In this document: piece after piece, positions 34,779 to 43,436 of the stretch
How positions within the stretch are numbered: position 1 is the first letter of the stretch
Layout of the letters: each line of letters opens with the position of its first letter
Assembly: GCA_031285845.1 (NCBI GenBank)
Contig: JAITVK010000013.1
Span: forward strand, 1-64,000
DNA length: 64,000 bases
Source of the DNA: Propionibacteriaceae bacterium
Lineage (GTDB): Bacteria > Actinomycetota > Actinomycetes > Propionibacteriales > Propionibacteriaceae
Direction of reading: 5' to 3'
Program-made: the position numbers and the translations under genes
Notes under the pieces: generated by a model
Databases searched by the model: none
What the model was told of the DNA's origin: nothing
What the model saw: the letters and a program-made list of their open reading frames with translations, nothing else

Positions 34779-34800
34779 GCTTTGGCCGATCGGCCAAAGC
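34779..34800. promoter_or_regulatory. 22-bp perfect palindrome in divergent promoter region
   Basis: The half-site GCTTTGGCCGA is followed directly by its exact complement, with no spacer. It lies in the 339-bp gap between the divergent aldehyde dehydrogenase and aspartokinase genes, with no T-run, so an operator for a dimeric regulator is likelier than a terminator. The rest of the gap (34636-34974) shows no gene. Confidence 0.5.
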
Positions 34801-34974
34801 CGACCCTCAACGCCGTCCCGCCACGGTCGACCAGCGGTGCCGGTCGGGAGAGAACCGGCCAAATCACTCAGATTCGTCTCGAAATACGATCGAATCTCGT
34901 CCATCAGACGGACTTTGTACTGACTGTGTAGTGTTGTTCAGAGTCAGCGTGACCAGACCGAACAGGAGACGATC

Positions 34975-36294
34975 ATGGCCAGCATAGTGTCCAAATTCGG
35001 CGGGTCCAGTGTGGCGACGGGCGCTCAGATCCGCAAAGTCGCCGCGATCTTGGCGGCTGACCCACGACGGCGTTACCTGGTGACCTCGGCCCCTGGCAAA
35101 CGCGACGGCGACGACATCAAAGTCACCGACCTGCTCTACCGATTGTGGGAGCATCGCGATCAGGATTACACCGACACTCTGAGCCAGATCAAGCAACGTT
35201 TCATAGACATCGCCGAAGAACTGGACGTTCCAACCTCGCAGGTCGACTTCGACGCCGAGATCGCCGCCATCGAAGAGCAACTCGTCTCCGGGACCACTAA
35301 GGCCTACATCGCCTCTCGCGGCGAATACCTGCACTGCCGCCTGATCGCGGCCCACCTTGGCTGGGCCTTCATCGACGCGGCCGAAGTCGTACGGTTCTCT
35401 CGCACTGGTGAACTCCTGGCCGCCAAAACTGACGAACTGATCGCCCGGGCGCTTCAAGGCGTCGAACGGGCTGTCATCCCCGGGTTCTATGGAGCGACCT
35501 CCACCCAAGAGGTACGAACCTTCTCCCGTGGTGGATCCGATGTCACCGGCGCCCTGATCGCCCGAGTGGTCGGGGCCGACGTCTACGAGAATTGGACTGA
35601 CGTGTCCGGGATCCTCATGGCCGACCCCCGCATCGTCGACTCACCGCGCACCATCGAACGACTGTCGTACACCGCTTTGCGCGAACTGACCTACCTCGGC
35701 GCTTCTGTGCTGCACGAGGACGCCGTCAACCCGGTGCGCGAACGCGGAATCCCGATCAACATCCGCAACACCAACCGCCCCGATGATTCGGGAACCTGGG
35801 TCCAACAGGACATGCCTGCGGTCAGCCCTGACGATCCGGGGATCATCGGCCTGGCGGGCAAACAGGGCTACACCACAATCACGCTGCGCAAACCCCAGTG
35901 GAGCGGATTCCACGGAGTGTCCGGCACGCTGTTCAACATCCTCGGCGACGCCAACCTCGTCCTCGACCTGGCCCTGACCAGCATCGACGGATGGACCGTG
36001 GCCGTGTCCACCGCCGCTTTCGCCCCCGTCAGACACATCGTCATGGGCCAGATCAAGGCGGCTCTCGAACCGGCCACCATCGAGATCGAGAACGGGTTGA
36101 GCCTACTCGGCGTGGTGTCCTCCGGATCGATGCCCGAAACAGTCCTGACCGGGCGAGTCGCCACATCCTTGTGCGACGCCGACATCGAAATCCTGACCAT
36201 CTTCCGCTGGGGCGACCTTCATCTGCTGGCCGTCAACACCTCACAGTACGACGACGCCGTCAAAGCGATCTATCGCGCGCTCGTCCGGGAGTGA
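34975..36294 (+). CDS. aspartate kinase
   Basis: The 439-residue enzyme phosphorylates L-aspartate, the first step to lysine, threonine, methionine and diaminopimelate. It has the N-terminal KFGGSSVATG motif, the substrate loop FSRGGSDVTGALIA, the YLHCRLIAAHLGW region, and two C-terminal ACT domains (about 290-439) that normally bind feedback inhibitors. It resembles the long monofunctional type rather than the actinobacterial alpha/beta type with an internal start. The asd gene does not follow. The 3' end is partly duplicated downstream (36327-36357). Confidence 0.9.
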   Translation: MASIVSKFGGSSVATGAQIRKVAAILAADPRRRYLVTSAPGKRDGDDIKVTDLLYRLWEHRDQDYTDTLSQIKQRFIDIAEELDVPTSQVDFDAEIAAIEEQLVSGTTKAYIASRGEYLHCRLIAAHLGWAFIDAAEVVRFSRTGELLAAKTDELIARALQGVERAVIPGFYGATSTQEVRTFSRGGSDVTGALIARVVGADVYENWTDVSGILMADPRIVDSPRTIERLSYTALRELTYLGASVLHEDAVNPVRERGIPINIRNTNRPDDSGTWVQQDMPAVSPDDPGIIGLAGKQGYTTITLRKPQWSGFHGVSGTLFNILGDANLVLDLALTSIDGWTVAVSTAAFAPVRHIVMGQIKAALEPATIEIENGLSLLGVVSSGSMPETVLTGRVATSLCDADIEILTIFRWGDLHLLAVNTSQYDDAVKAIYRALVRE

Positions 36295-36357
36295 CCACCA
36301 CGCCGCCGAACGTCACACGGGTGGTCGCGATCTGCCGCGCGCTCGTACGGCAGTGAC
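36265..36357 (+). repeat. duplicated 3' end of the aspartokinase gene
   Basis: The last 31 bp of the gene (36265-36295, encoding AIYRALVRE and stop) recur at 36327-36357 with 27 of 31 matches, still reading AICRALVRQ and stop. The offset is 62 bp. This looks like an old short duplication after the stop codon. The remaining gap to 36578 shows no gene. Confidence 0.65.
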
Positions 36358-36578
36358 AGTCGCGGCCGAACCGTCCGCGACCAGGGCGGGCGATCTTGGT
36401 GAGGTGGACACCACCCGCAGAGCACCTCACCCGAACACGAGTCTGGGCGTCCCGCCAGCCACGCTGCGCGGCCTTCCTGACCGGCCGCTGTCGTACGATC
36501 CGCGCCTGTCCAACCCGGCCACACCTCTCGGTTCTTCCTCGCCGCCCCGGGCCGTATGTCGGTGATGATCGCCCGGGG

Positions 36579-37481
36579 TCAGCTACAGTAGGCGATCGCT
36601 TCTTTCTCGAAGGTCTCACCTGCGGTTGTGAAAGTGGTGGTGATGTCATCGCCATGAACAACGAGGTATTCCAGATACGCCAGTGGCCCGCCGGACGTCG
36701 CCTGCTGCATGCTGTCGAGTTCATCAATGATCGTCTCCAACGCCGGCTCCACGCTCGCGGGAGGATTCGTCCCACGCAGTTGATCGAAGGTGTCAGACAT
36801 CTGCCCAAGAACTGTGCCGATCTGGTCGAAGTCGCCGGTGATGACCGCGTCCTGCATCTGCTGGCCAAGGTCGGTCATCTGGGACTTCATGCCGATGAAA
36901 GTCTGACAGAACTGCGTCCCACCATGGGCGACCACGAAGACCCGGATCGCCACGGCCGACGCCGCGAGCACCACGACTGCCAGGACCACAATCACCACGA
37001 TCAACCCCGTACGTCTCTTCTTTCGAGCGCCCACCGGCTGAATCTCCGGAGCACCCATGAAGTACGCGGAGCCCTGAGACGGCGGGCCGGTGGTGGGGTA
37101 CGGTCCGGTCGCTGAGTCGAGACCACCCGGGATCTCCGACGGCGGCCGGTACGACTGCGGCCCGGTCGTCGGATAGGGCGCGTGGGGGGCAGTCGGCGAG
37201 TAGAGCGAGTCGGGCGCGGTCGAAGACATCGGCGGGCGGGACACGTCAGGCGCGTCCGCCGGCGGGCGGTACGACTGTGGAGCCGCTGACGGGAGTCGCC
37301 CATTCACCGCAGGCGTCGAGTCCTCATTCCCGGTATGGACGCGGACGAAACCACCCGTCCCATCCACTACAGGCGGCGGATCGTACCCCTGCGGCCCGAA
37401 GGTGGGGATCGGATTCAGTGGAGTGTTCTGCGGGGGCGTCGACGCGGGCAGAGATGACCCGCCGACGGGTGGTTGGGTCAT
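36579..37481 (-). CDS. single-pass membrane protein with Pro-rich cytoplasmic N-terminus
   Basis: The 300-residue protein has a disordered N-terminal half rich in Pro, Ser, Tyr and Gly with QSYRPP repeats (about 1-150), then a basic stretch (RKKRR) and one membrane helix (TGLIVVIVVLAVVVLAASAVAI). A helical outer domain of ~110 residues with two Cys follows. This is a common actinobacterial architecture of unknown function. The ATG at 37481 is supported by MTQPP; a GGAG-type site lies just upstream. The 280 bp to the recQ gene holds nothing clear. Confidence 0.7.
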   Translation of the reverse strand: MTQPPVGGSSLPASTPPQNTPLNPIPTFGPQGYDPPPVVDGTGGFVRVHTGNEDSTPAVNGRLPSAAPQSYRPPADAPDVSRPPMSSTAPDSLYSPTAPHAPYPTTGPQSYRPPSEIPGGLDSATGPYPTTGPPSQGSAYFMGAPEIQPVGARKKRRTGLIVVIVVLAVVVLAASAVAIRVFVVAHGGTQFCQTFIGMKSQMTDLGQQMQDAVITGDFDQIGTVLGQMSDTFDQLRGTNPPASVEPALETIIDELDSMQQATSGGPLAYLEYLVVHGDDITTTFTTAGETFEKEAIAYCS

Positions 37482-37761
37482 GGACTCCTCCGATCAGCGA
37501 CGAGGCCCGGCGTGACATCGGCGCATCATGTCTGTCGACACACCCTGCTGTGGCGTCGACGCCGACCGAGTTCTTGATGACCCACATGATACTACACAGA
37601 TTGCTTGACCCCTTCGCGCGAGCCACCTGAGAGGCACCCGCAGTGATGAAACCGATGACGGCGACATAACTGCGCGAAACTCAGGGGTTTCGAGAACCTG
37701 AGCGGTCGAGCCGGAGATCAGCAAAGGGCGTCCACTGGGCCCCAACCGCCCAGGCAGCCCC

Positions 37762-39714
37762 TCAGTCACCCGCCTCGTTTTGAGCGCCGACCCCGCCCAG
37801 CCACTGGGTGACCACGTCGATCACTTCCGCGCCGTACGCCTCCAGTTTGGCCGCGCCGACTCCGGTGATGGCGGCCACTTCTGCGGCGCTGGTCGGCTGG
37901 ACCGACGCGATCTGACGTAGCGTCGAATCATGGAACACCACGTACGGCGGCACCGATCGTGAGCGAGCCTGCGCCAGCCGCCATTGACGAAGCGCCTCGA
38001 ACAGACTGGTTTCCCCCGCACTCAACTCCACATCACTCGACGACCCGCCCCGCCGCTTGCGATCAGGCCCCCGCGACCCACCATCGACCCCGCCCGACTC
38101 GCCAGACCCGCGCGATCCACCGGCGGACCCGCGCGACCTGCCGATCGCCCCAAGGCGACCTGCGCGACGCAGAACGTCCTCGCGCAACGGCACCTCGCGC
38201 TGACCACGCATGACCTGCCAGCCCGACTCGGTCACGACCAGCGTCGAATGTCCATCGTCCGACAACGCCAGATCGCCACGCGCCAACAACTGCCTGACGA
38301 CCCCACGCCACTGAAGCTGACTCAGATCAGCCCCAATGCCCCAGGTCGACAACGCTTGATGATTCCATTGCCGAGTTCGCTCGGTGGTTGTGCCACGCAG
38401 AATGTCGGTCAGATGACCCGCGCCGAAATGCTGATGACGCTCCCGATCCAGACGAACCACCGTCGACAGCAGCTTCTGCGCCGCCTCGGTCCCATCCCAG
38501 CGCGGGGGCGGATTTGAACAGGTGTCACAGTTGCCACAAGCCGCGGAAGACTGCCCGAAGTAGGCGAGCATGTTCTGACGACGGCAGTCGGGGGTCTCAC
38601 ACAACGCCAGCATGGCGTCCAGATGACTGGTCAGCTGTCGCTTGTGTTCAGGGGACCCCAAGGATTCGGCGATCATGCGCCGTTGTTGGACGACGTCATT
38701 CAGACCGTACGCCATCCAGGCTGTGGCCGGCTCACCATCGCGGCCTGCCCGCCCCGTCTCCTGGTAGTAGCCTTCAATCGACCGTGGCAGATCGATGTGG
38801 GCGACGAAACGGACGTCAGGCTTGTCGATTCCCATCCCGAACGCGATCGTCGCGACCACGACGACCCCATCCTCAGCCAAGAAGCGGGCCTGGGTTTGAC
38901 GCCGCGTGGTCGGATCCAGACCGGCGTGGTACGCGCAAGCGTCGATTCCGGCCTCACGCAGCGCGGCGGCCGTCTTCTCGGTCGAAGCCCGCGACAGCGC
39001 GTAGACGATGCCGGCCTGCCCCTGATGAGAACCGCGGATGAATCCGATGAGCTGCTTGGTGACCGAATCCTTCGGCTCGATGCGGTAGGTGATGTTGGGC
39101 CGGTCGAACGATGACACGAAGTGTTTCGCCGATCCCAACCCCAGCCGCTCGGTGATCTCCTGGTGGGTCGCCTCAGTGGCTGTGGCCGTCAGGGCGATCC
39201 GGGGAACCTCTGGCCACCCCTGAGTCAAAATGGACAATCCGAGGTAGTCAGGACGGAAATCGTGACCCCATTGGGACACGCAGTGCGCCTCGTCGATGGC
39301 GAACAGTGCGACCTGGCCCGAGCGCAGAAACGACTGAGTGTTCGCCATAGTCAACCGTTCCGGCGCGATGTAGAGCAGATCGAGGTCGCCGCTGACGTAC
39401 GCCCGCTCGACTTCGTCCCGCTCGGGCCCGGTCTGAGTCGAGTTGAGGAATCCGGCCCGGATTCCGACCTGGCGGGCCGCGTCGACCTGATCTTGCATCA
39501 ACGCGATCAGCGGTGAGATCACCACTGCGACCCCCGGGCGCAACAACGCCGGGATCTGGTAACACAACGACTTGCCCCCGCCAGTCGGCATTAACACGAC
39601 CGCGTCGCCACCGGCGACCACCGTCTCGATCACTTCACGCTGGTGTCCGCGGAACTCGTGGTATCCGAAGACTTGGCGCAACGCCTCTTCGGGACTGTGG
39701 AACACAACGGGCAC
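37762..39714 (-). CDS. recQ: ATP-dependent DNA helicase RecQ
   Basis: A GTG at 39714 gives ~650 residues starting [25 protein letters not shown]. Helicase motifs are clear: P-loop [16 protein letters not shown] box [20 protein letters not shown], motif VI region [12 protein letters not shown]. The RecQ zinc site follows ([16 protein letters not shown]), then a winged helix and a C-terminal HRDC domain ([19 protein letters not shown]). A Gly-Ser-Arg-rich linker (about 545-585) before HRDC is longer than usual. It unwinds 3'-5' during recombination and fork repair. The frame is open upstream to 39852, without support. Confidence 0.93.
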   Translation of the reverse strand: MPVVFHSPEEALRQVFGYHEFRGHQREVIETVVAGGDAVVLMPTGGGKSLCYQIPALLRPGVAVVISPLIALMQDQVDAARQVGIRAGFLNSTQTGPERDEVERAYVSGDLDLLYIAPERLTMANTQSFLRSGQVALFAIDEAHCVSQWGHDFRPDYLGLSILTQGWPEVPRIALTATATEATHQEITERLGLGSAKHFVSSFDRPNITYRIEPKDSVTKQLIGFIRGSHQGQAGIVYALSRASTEKTAAALREAGIDACAYHAGLDPTTRRQTQARFLAEDGVVVVATIAFGMGIDKPDVRFVAHIDLPRSIEGYYQETGRAGRDGEPATAWMAYGLNDVVQQRRMIAESLGSPEHKRQLTSHLDAMLALCETPDCRRQNMLAYFGQSSAACGNCDTCSNPPPRWDGTEAAQKLLSTVVRLDRERHQHFGAGHLTDILRGTTTERTRQWNHQALSTWGIGADLSQLQWRGVVRQLLARGDLALSDDGHSTLVVTESGWQVMRGQREVPLREDVLRRAGRLGAIGRSRGSAGGSRGSGESGGVDGGSRGPDRKRRGGSSSDVELSAGETSLFEALRQWRLAQARSRSVPPYVVFHDSTLRQIASVQPTSAAEVAAITGVGAAKLEAYGAEVIDVVTQWLGGVGAQNEAGD

Positions 39715-39882
39715 GCTGAAGACCTTAGCGCGACCACACCATGATGTGGCATTCGGCGGCCATTCAGGTCCGTCCAAGCGTTCATGCGCAAAGCTCTGCC
39801 GAGCGTCTTCTGGAGGAAGAGTGCCAGGTCCGTCCGAACGAACACCGCACAATCGGACGCCTCGACGCCGGTCGCAGGGAAC

Positions 39883-40662
39883 CTAACGCTGCGGCCAGCC
39901 TTGCTCGTCGAACCATTTCTGGCACATCGCGGCTTGTTGGGGGTATGGCAGCGCGCCGAGGATCGAATACTTGGCGGAGCAGAGCCAGTAGAGCCGAGGA
40001 AAACTAGGATTGGCGAGGACTTTGTCCATCATCCGATCGGCGGCGAAGCAGATCGTCCCGCTGTTGTGACGGCTGGCGTCAGCGCAGGTCTCGCCGACGG
40101 AGCGACCGTCTTTGGCTTTCATCGGCTCACCGTCGAGGGTCACCGTCACGGTGGTGTGGGTACGATCCAGGGTTTGAACGACCAGACGATCGGCGTCCAG
40201 ACTCCACTCTTCGCGCGATGCCAACGGGACCAACACGAACACCGATTGACCGCCGGTCAGCGAGAAGATCGGACGATTGACTGGTTGAGGCTCAGAGGAA
40301 TCCGACACGATGACAGTGCCCAGCATGGGGTACGTCTTCCCGTTGGTGTCGACTTGTTCGATGCCGCCGACCGTGACACCGGTGCGCCCGGTGTTGGTCA
40401 TCGCCAACACGGCGATGAAAGTGGCCGCGCCAGGAATGTCGGACTGCTCACCGTTGGCTGAGGTCCCGGGCACGACGTACCAATAGACGAGGCTGGCCTC
40501 CAACCGTGGGCGGGTGGCCTGATCGGTTTGCAGCCACAGGAACCCGGCGGTGGAGGTGGAGATGACGATGGCGAGCACAGAGATGACCAATTGGATCGTA
40601 CGCGGCTGCAGATGATGCGCGGGACTGGGAGAAACGGCGGAAGAAGCCTGCTTTTTCACCAT
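39883..40662 (-). CDS. single-pass membrane protein of unknown function
   Basis: The 259-residue protein has a short basic N-terminus (MVKKQASS), one helix (IQLVISVLAIVISTSTAGFLWL) and a beta-rich outer domain with several cysteines. The outer part is reminiscent of COG-type extracytoplasmic Ig-like folds but no family is recognised. It is monocistronic. Confidence 0.65.
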   Translation of the reverse strand: MVKKQASSAVSPSPAHHLQPRTIQLVISVLAIVISTSTAGFLWLQTDQATRPRLEASLVYWYVVPGTSANGEQSDIPGAATFIAVLAMTNTGRTGVTVGGIEQVDTNGKTYPMLGTVIVSDSSEPQPVNRPIFSLTGGQSVFVLVPLASREEWSLDADRLVVQTLDRTHTTVTVTLDGEPMKAKDGRSVGETCADASRHNSGTICFAADRMMDKVLANPSFPRLYWLCSAKYSILGALPYPQQAAMCQKWFDEQGWPQR

Positions 40663-40769
40663 GATACCTTAGCGCACCGCGCGATCATCCTGCCTCTATC
40701 GACCTTGACCCGACGAACACCCCGGTCTACTCTGTGGAAGACACGTGAACAATGCCCCAGGAGGACCCC

Positions 40770-41597
40770 ATGAGCGTACTGACAGAAAACTTCACCTTGG
40801 CCAACGGAGCCGTCATTCCGAAGCTCGGCTTCGGAACCTGGCAGACCCCCAACGAGGTCGCCCCCCAAGCGGTGCGCGAAGCCGTCGAACTCGGCTACAC
40901 CCACATCGACACGGCTCGGGCTTACCAGAACGAGCAGGGTGTGGGCGAAGGACTGCGCTCGACCGGAATCGCCCGTGACGCCGTCTTCATCACCACCAAG
41001 ATCCCGGCTGAGTTCAAGAGCTACGATCAGGCCAAGAAGTCGATCGAGACCTCACTGAAAGAACTGGGCGAGTCTCGCATCGACCTGCTGCTGATCCACG
41101 CGCCTCGCCCCTGGGCGCAGATGGCCGACACGACCGCTCCGCGCTATTTCGAAGAGAACCGTGCGGTGTGGCAGGCGATGGAAGAAGCCGTCGATCGCGG
41201 TGAGGTCGCCTCGATCGGTGTGTCCAACTTCCAGATCGACGACCTGACGAACATCACCGACCATTGCCGGATCGCCCCAGTGGCCAACCAGATCCGTTTC
41301 CACGTCGGATACACCCAATCCGACGTCGTCGAGTATTGCGCCGCCCACGACATCCTGATCGAGGCGTACTCCCCGATCGGCACCGGCCGCTTGCTCAAAC
41401 GCGAAGACCTGATCGCCATGGCCGCGACCTACGAGGTGTCAGTGGCGCAGCTGTGCATTCGATACGCGCTGCAGAAGGGCTGCCTGCCACTGCCCAAGTC
41501 GACCCACCGGACGTACATCGAACAGAACACCCACGTCGACTTCGAGATCAACGCGACCGACATGGCCACGCTCGACGCCTTGGTGATCGCCGATTAG
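40770..41597 (+). CDS. aldo/keto reductase
   Basis: An ATG at 40770 with GGAGG 6 bp upstream gives 275 residues. The catalytic tetrad is visible: Asp in HIDTARA, Tyr in ARAYQNE, Lys in FITTKIP, His in LLIHAPRP. The C-terminal LPLPKSTHRTYIEQN binds NADPH phosphate. It is a cytosolic NADPH-dependent reductase of the 2,5-diketogluconate reductase-like (AKR5-type) group. Substrate unknown. Confidence 0.9.
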   Translation: MSVLTENFTLANGAVIPKLGFGTWQTPNEVAPQAVREAVELGYTHIDTARAYQNEQGVGEGLRSTGIARDAVFITTKIPAEFKSYDQAKKSIETSLKELGESRIDLLLIHAPRPWAQMADTTAPRYFEENRAVWQAMEEAVDRGEVASIGVSNFQIDDLTNITDHCRIAPVANQIRFHVGYTQSDVVEYCAAHDILIEAYSPIGTGRLLKREDLIAMAATYEVSVAQLCIRYALQKGCLPLPKSTHRTYIEQNTHVDFEINATDMATLDALVIAD

Positions 41598-41750
41598 TCA
41601 TCACTTCCCTTGATGATCGTCTGACACGTCCTGGTCGGCGAAGCGAACTCGACTGAGCCAATCAGCCCTCACAGAACTGCTCTGCCCGCCCTTTTCTGCT
41701 ATAGGCTTACGGATGGAGCGTGACACGTTCCATACACCGTGAGGAGAATC

Positions 41751-42296
41751 ATGAAAATCGCAGTCCTAGTCGGTTCGCTTCGCCGCTACGGCTTCAACAC
41801 CATGCTGGCCGACAACATCGTGTCCAGTGCGACCGCGCAAGGTTTCAGCGCCGAGTTCGAGTACGCCGATCTGACCATTCCGTTGTTCAACCAAGACGAC
41901 GAGAACGACCCGCCGGCCGCCGTCGCCCGCCTCAAGTCGCTGGTGGCGCAGTCGGACGCGGTGTTGATGGTCTGCCCGGAGTACAACCACTCGTACACCC
42001 CGATCCTCAAGAACGCGATCGATTGGGCGTCGCGGCCGTACGGCGAATCGCTGTGGGAGAACAAACTGGTCGGCATCGCCGGAGCCTCGCCGTCGATGGT
42101 AGGAACAGCGTTGGCGCAAGCGCATCTGCGCGGCGTGCTGGATTTCCTTGGAGCGAAGACCATGGGAGCCCCCGAACTTTTCGTCGCTTTCGCCCACAAG
42201 ATGTTCGACGAGTCCGGGGTGATCGTGGCCGAAGAGAAACCCTTCGTCGACACCTTCACCAAGGCCTTCCTTGAGTTCGTCCAGAACAATCAGTGA
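41751..42296 (+). CDS. NADPH-dependent FMN reductase (flavodoxin fold)
   Basis: The 181-residue protein starts at an ATG at 41751 with GAGGAG 4 bp upstream. The FMN phosphate loop is at the start (AVLVGSLRRYGFN) and the second flavin loop is VCPEYNHSYTPILKNAIDW, the signature of FMN_red proteins such as chromate/azo/quinone reductases. It is probably a two-electron quinone or flavin reductase. Monocistronic, followed by a strong hairpin. Confidence 0.9.
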   Translation: MKIAVLVGSLRRYGFNTMLADNIVSSATAQGFSAEFEYADLTIPLFNQDDENDPPAAVARLKSLVAQSDAVLMVCPEYNHSYTPILKNAIDWASRPYGESLWENKLVGIAGASPSMVGTALAQAHLRGVLDFLGAKTMGAPELFVAFAHKMFDESGVIVAEEKPFVDTFTKAFLEFVQNNQ

Positions 42297-42312
42297 CCAG
42301 TGAACCGACTTC

Positions 42313-42350
42313 GATGACGTCGACCAGCACCCCCGCTGGTCGACGTCATC
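42313..42350 (+). terminator. 16-bp perfect hairpin after FMN reductase
   Basis: The arm GATGACGTCGACCAGC, a 6-base loop ACCCCC and the exact complement begin 16 bp after the stop codon. There is no T-run; likely an RNA-stabilising or Rho-assisted terminator hairpin. Confidence 0.55.
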
Positions 42351-42499
42351 CACTGAATCCGAGTCGGGGGTAACCAACCCCGGCTCTCAGGGAAGCCCCC
42401 CAGCCCTCCTGGAGCAGCCCCGACACCCCCGCCTGGATCGCCCCTGAAGACCCCCGAATTGGCTTGCCCGGCGTTGAACGCGCTCTTAAGGTCGTCTCC

Positions 42500-43435
42500 A
42501 TGACCATGAATCCACGACCCAACCCCCCCACGCGTTCCGCACTGCCTTCCGCCATCGTCTCGGCCACCAACCTGGTCAAGATGTACGGCTCCGGCGACAC
42601 CCTCGTCTGTGCCTTGGACGATGTCAGCGTGAACTTCGCCGCCGGCACTTTCACCGCCATCATGGGCCCTTCCGGTTCTGGAAAATCGACGCTGATGCAC
42701 TGTCTGGCCGGCCTCGACCGTCCCACCGCCGGATCGGTTGTCGTCGGAAACACCCGCCTGGAGAACCTGGACGACAACAACCTGACCAAACTGCGCCGTG
42801 ACGAGATCGGTTTCATCTTCCAATCCTTCAACCTGCTCCCCACTCACACGGCGAAAGAGAACATCCTGCTGCCGCTCAAGCTGGCCGGTCGCCGGGCGGA
42901 CAAGGCGCTGCTCGAACAGTTGGTCACCTCATTGTCACTCACCCGCCGGATGAACCACCTGCCCTCGCAGATGTCCGGCGGCGAACAGCAGCGTGTCGCC
43001 GTCGCTCGGGCGCTGATCAGCCAGCCGAAAGTCATCTTCGCCGACGAGCCGACCGGGGCGCTCGACTCGCGCAACTCGACCCGCCTGCTGGAATATTTGC
43101 GGGAAGCCTCCAGCGTACGTGGCCAAACCATCATCATGGTGACCCACGACGCCACGGCCGCCGCCTTCGCCGACCGAGCACTCGTCTTGGCCGACGGCCA
43201 CATCATCGACGACATCGCCGATCCGGCCCGCCACCTGACAGCAGCCACGGTCCGCACTTGGGACACCCGCACGCCGGCGGCAGCCCCGCCGCTGGTCGCC
43301 ACGCCGACCAGCGGGCTGCCCCTGCCGACGGGGCACGAAACGGCCACAACCCAGCCCTACGCCCCACGGCGCTGGACCGGGAATGCCACCAGTGATGACG
43401 CGCAGCCGGCCGCGCGGATGAACGGGGCGAACTGA
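42500..43435 (+). CDS. MacB-type ABC transporter ATP-binding protein
   Basis: The 311-residue ATPase has Walker A GPSGSGKST, Q-loop FIFQSFN, signature MSGGEQQRVAVARAL, Walker B VIFADEPTGALDS and switch VTHDA. The C-terminal ~70 residues beyond the ATPase core are Pro/Thr/Ala-rich and low-complexity. It pairs with the FtsX-like permease whose ATG begins 1 bp after this stop. Such pairs (MacB/LolD-like) export peptides or act in envelope stress. The ATG at 42500 has a second ATG at 42506. Confidence 0.9.
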   Translation: MTMNPRPNPPTRSALPSAIVSATNLVKMYGSGDTLVCALDDVSVNFAAGTFTAIMGPSGSGKSTLMHCLAGLDRPTAGSVVVGNTRLENLDDNNLTKLRRDEIGFIFQSFNLLPTHTAKENILLPLKLAGRRADKALLEQLVTSLSLTRRMNHLPSQMSGGEQQRVAVARALISQPKVIFADEPTGALDSRNSTRLLEYLREASSVRGQTIIMVTHDATAAAFADRALVLADGHIIDDIADPARHLTAATVRTWDTRTPAAAPPLVATPTSGLPLPTGHETATTQPYAPRRWTGNATSDDAQPAARMNGAN

Positions 43436-43436
43436 C

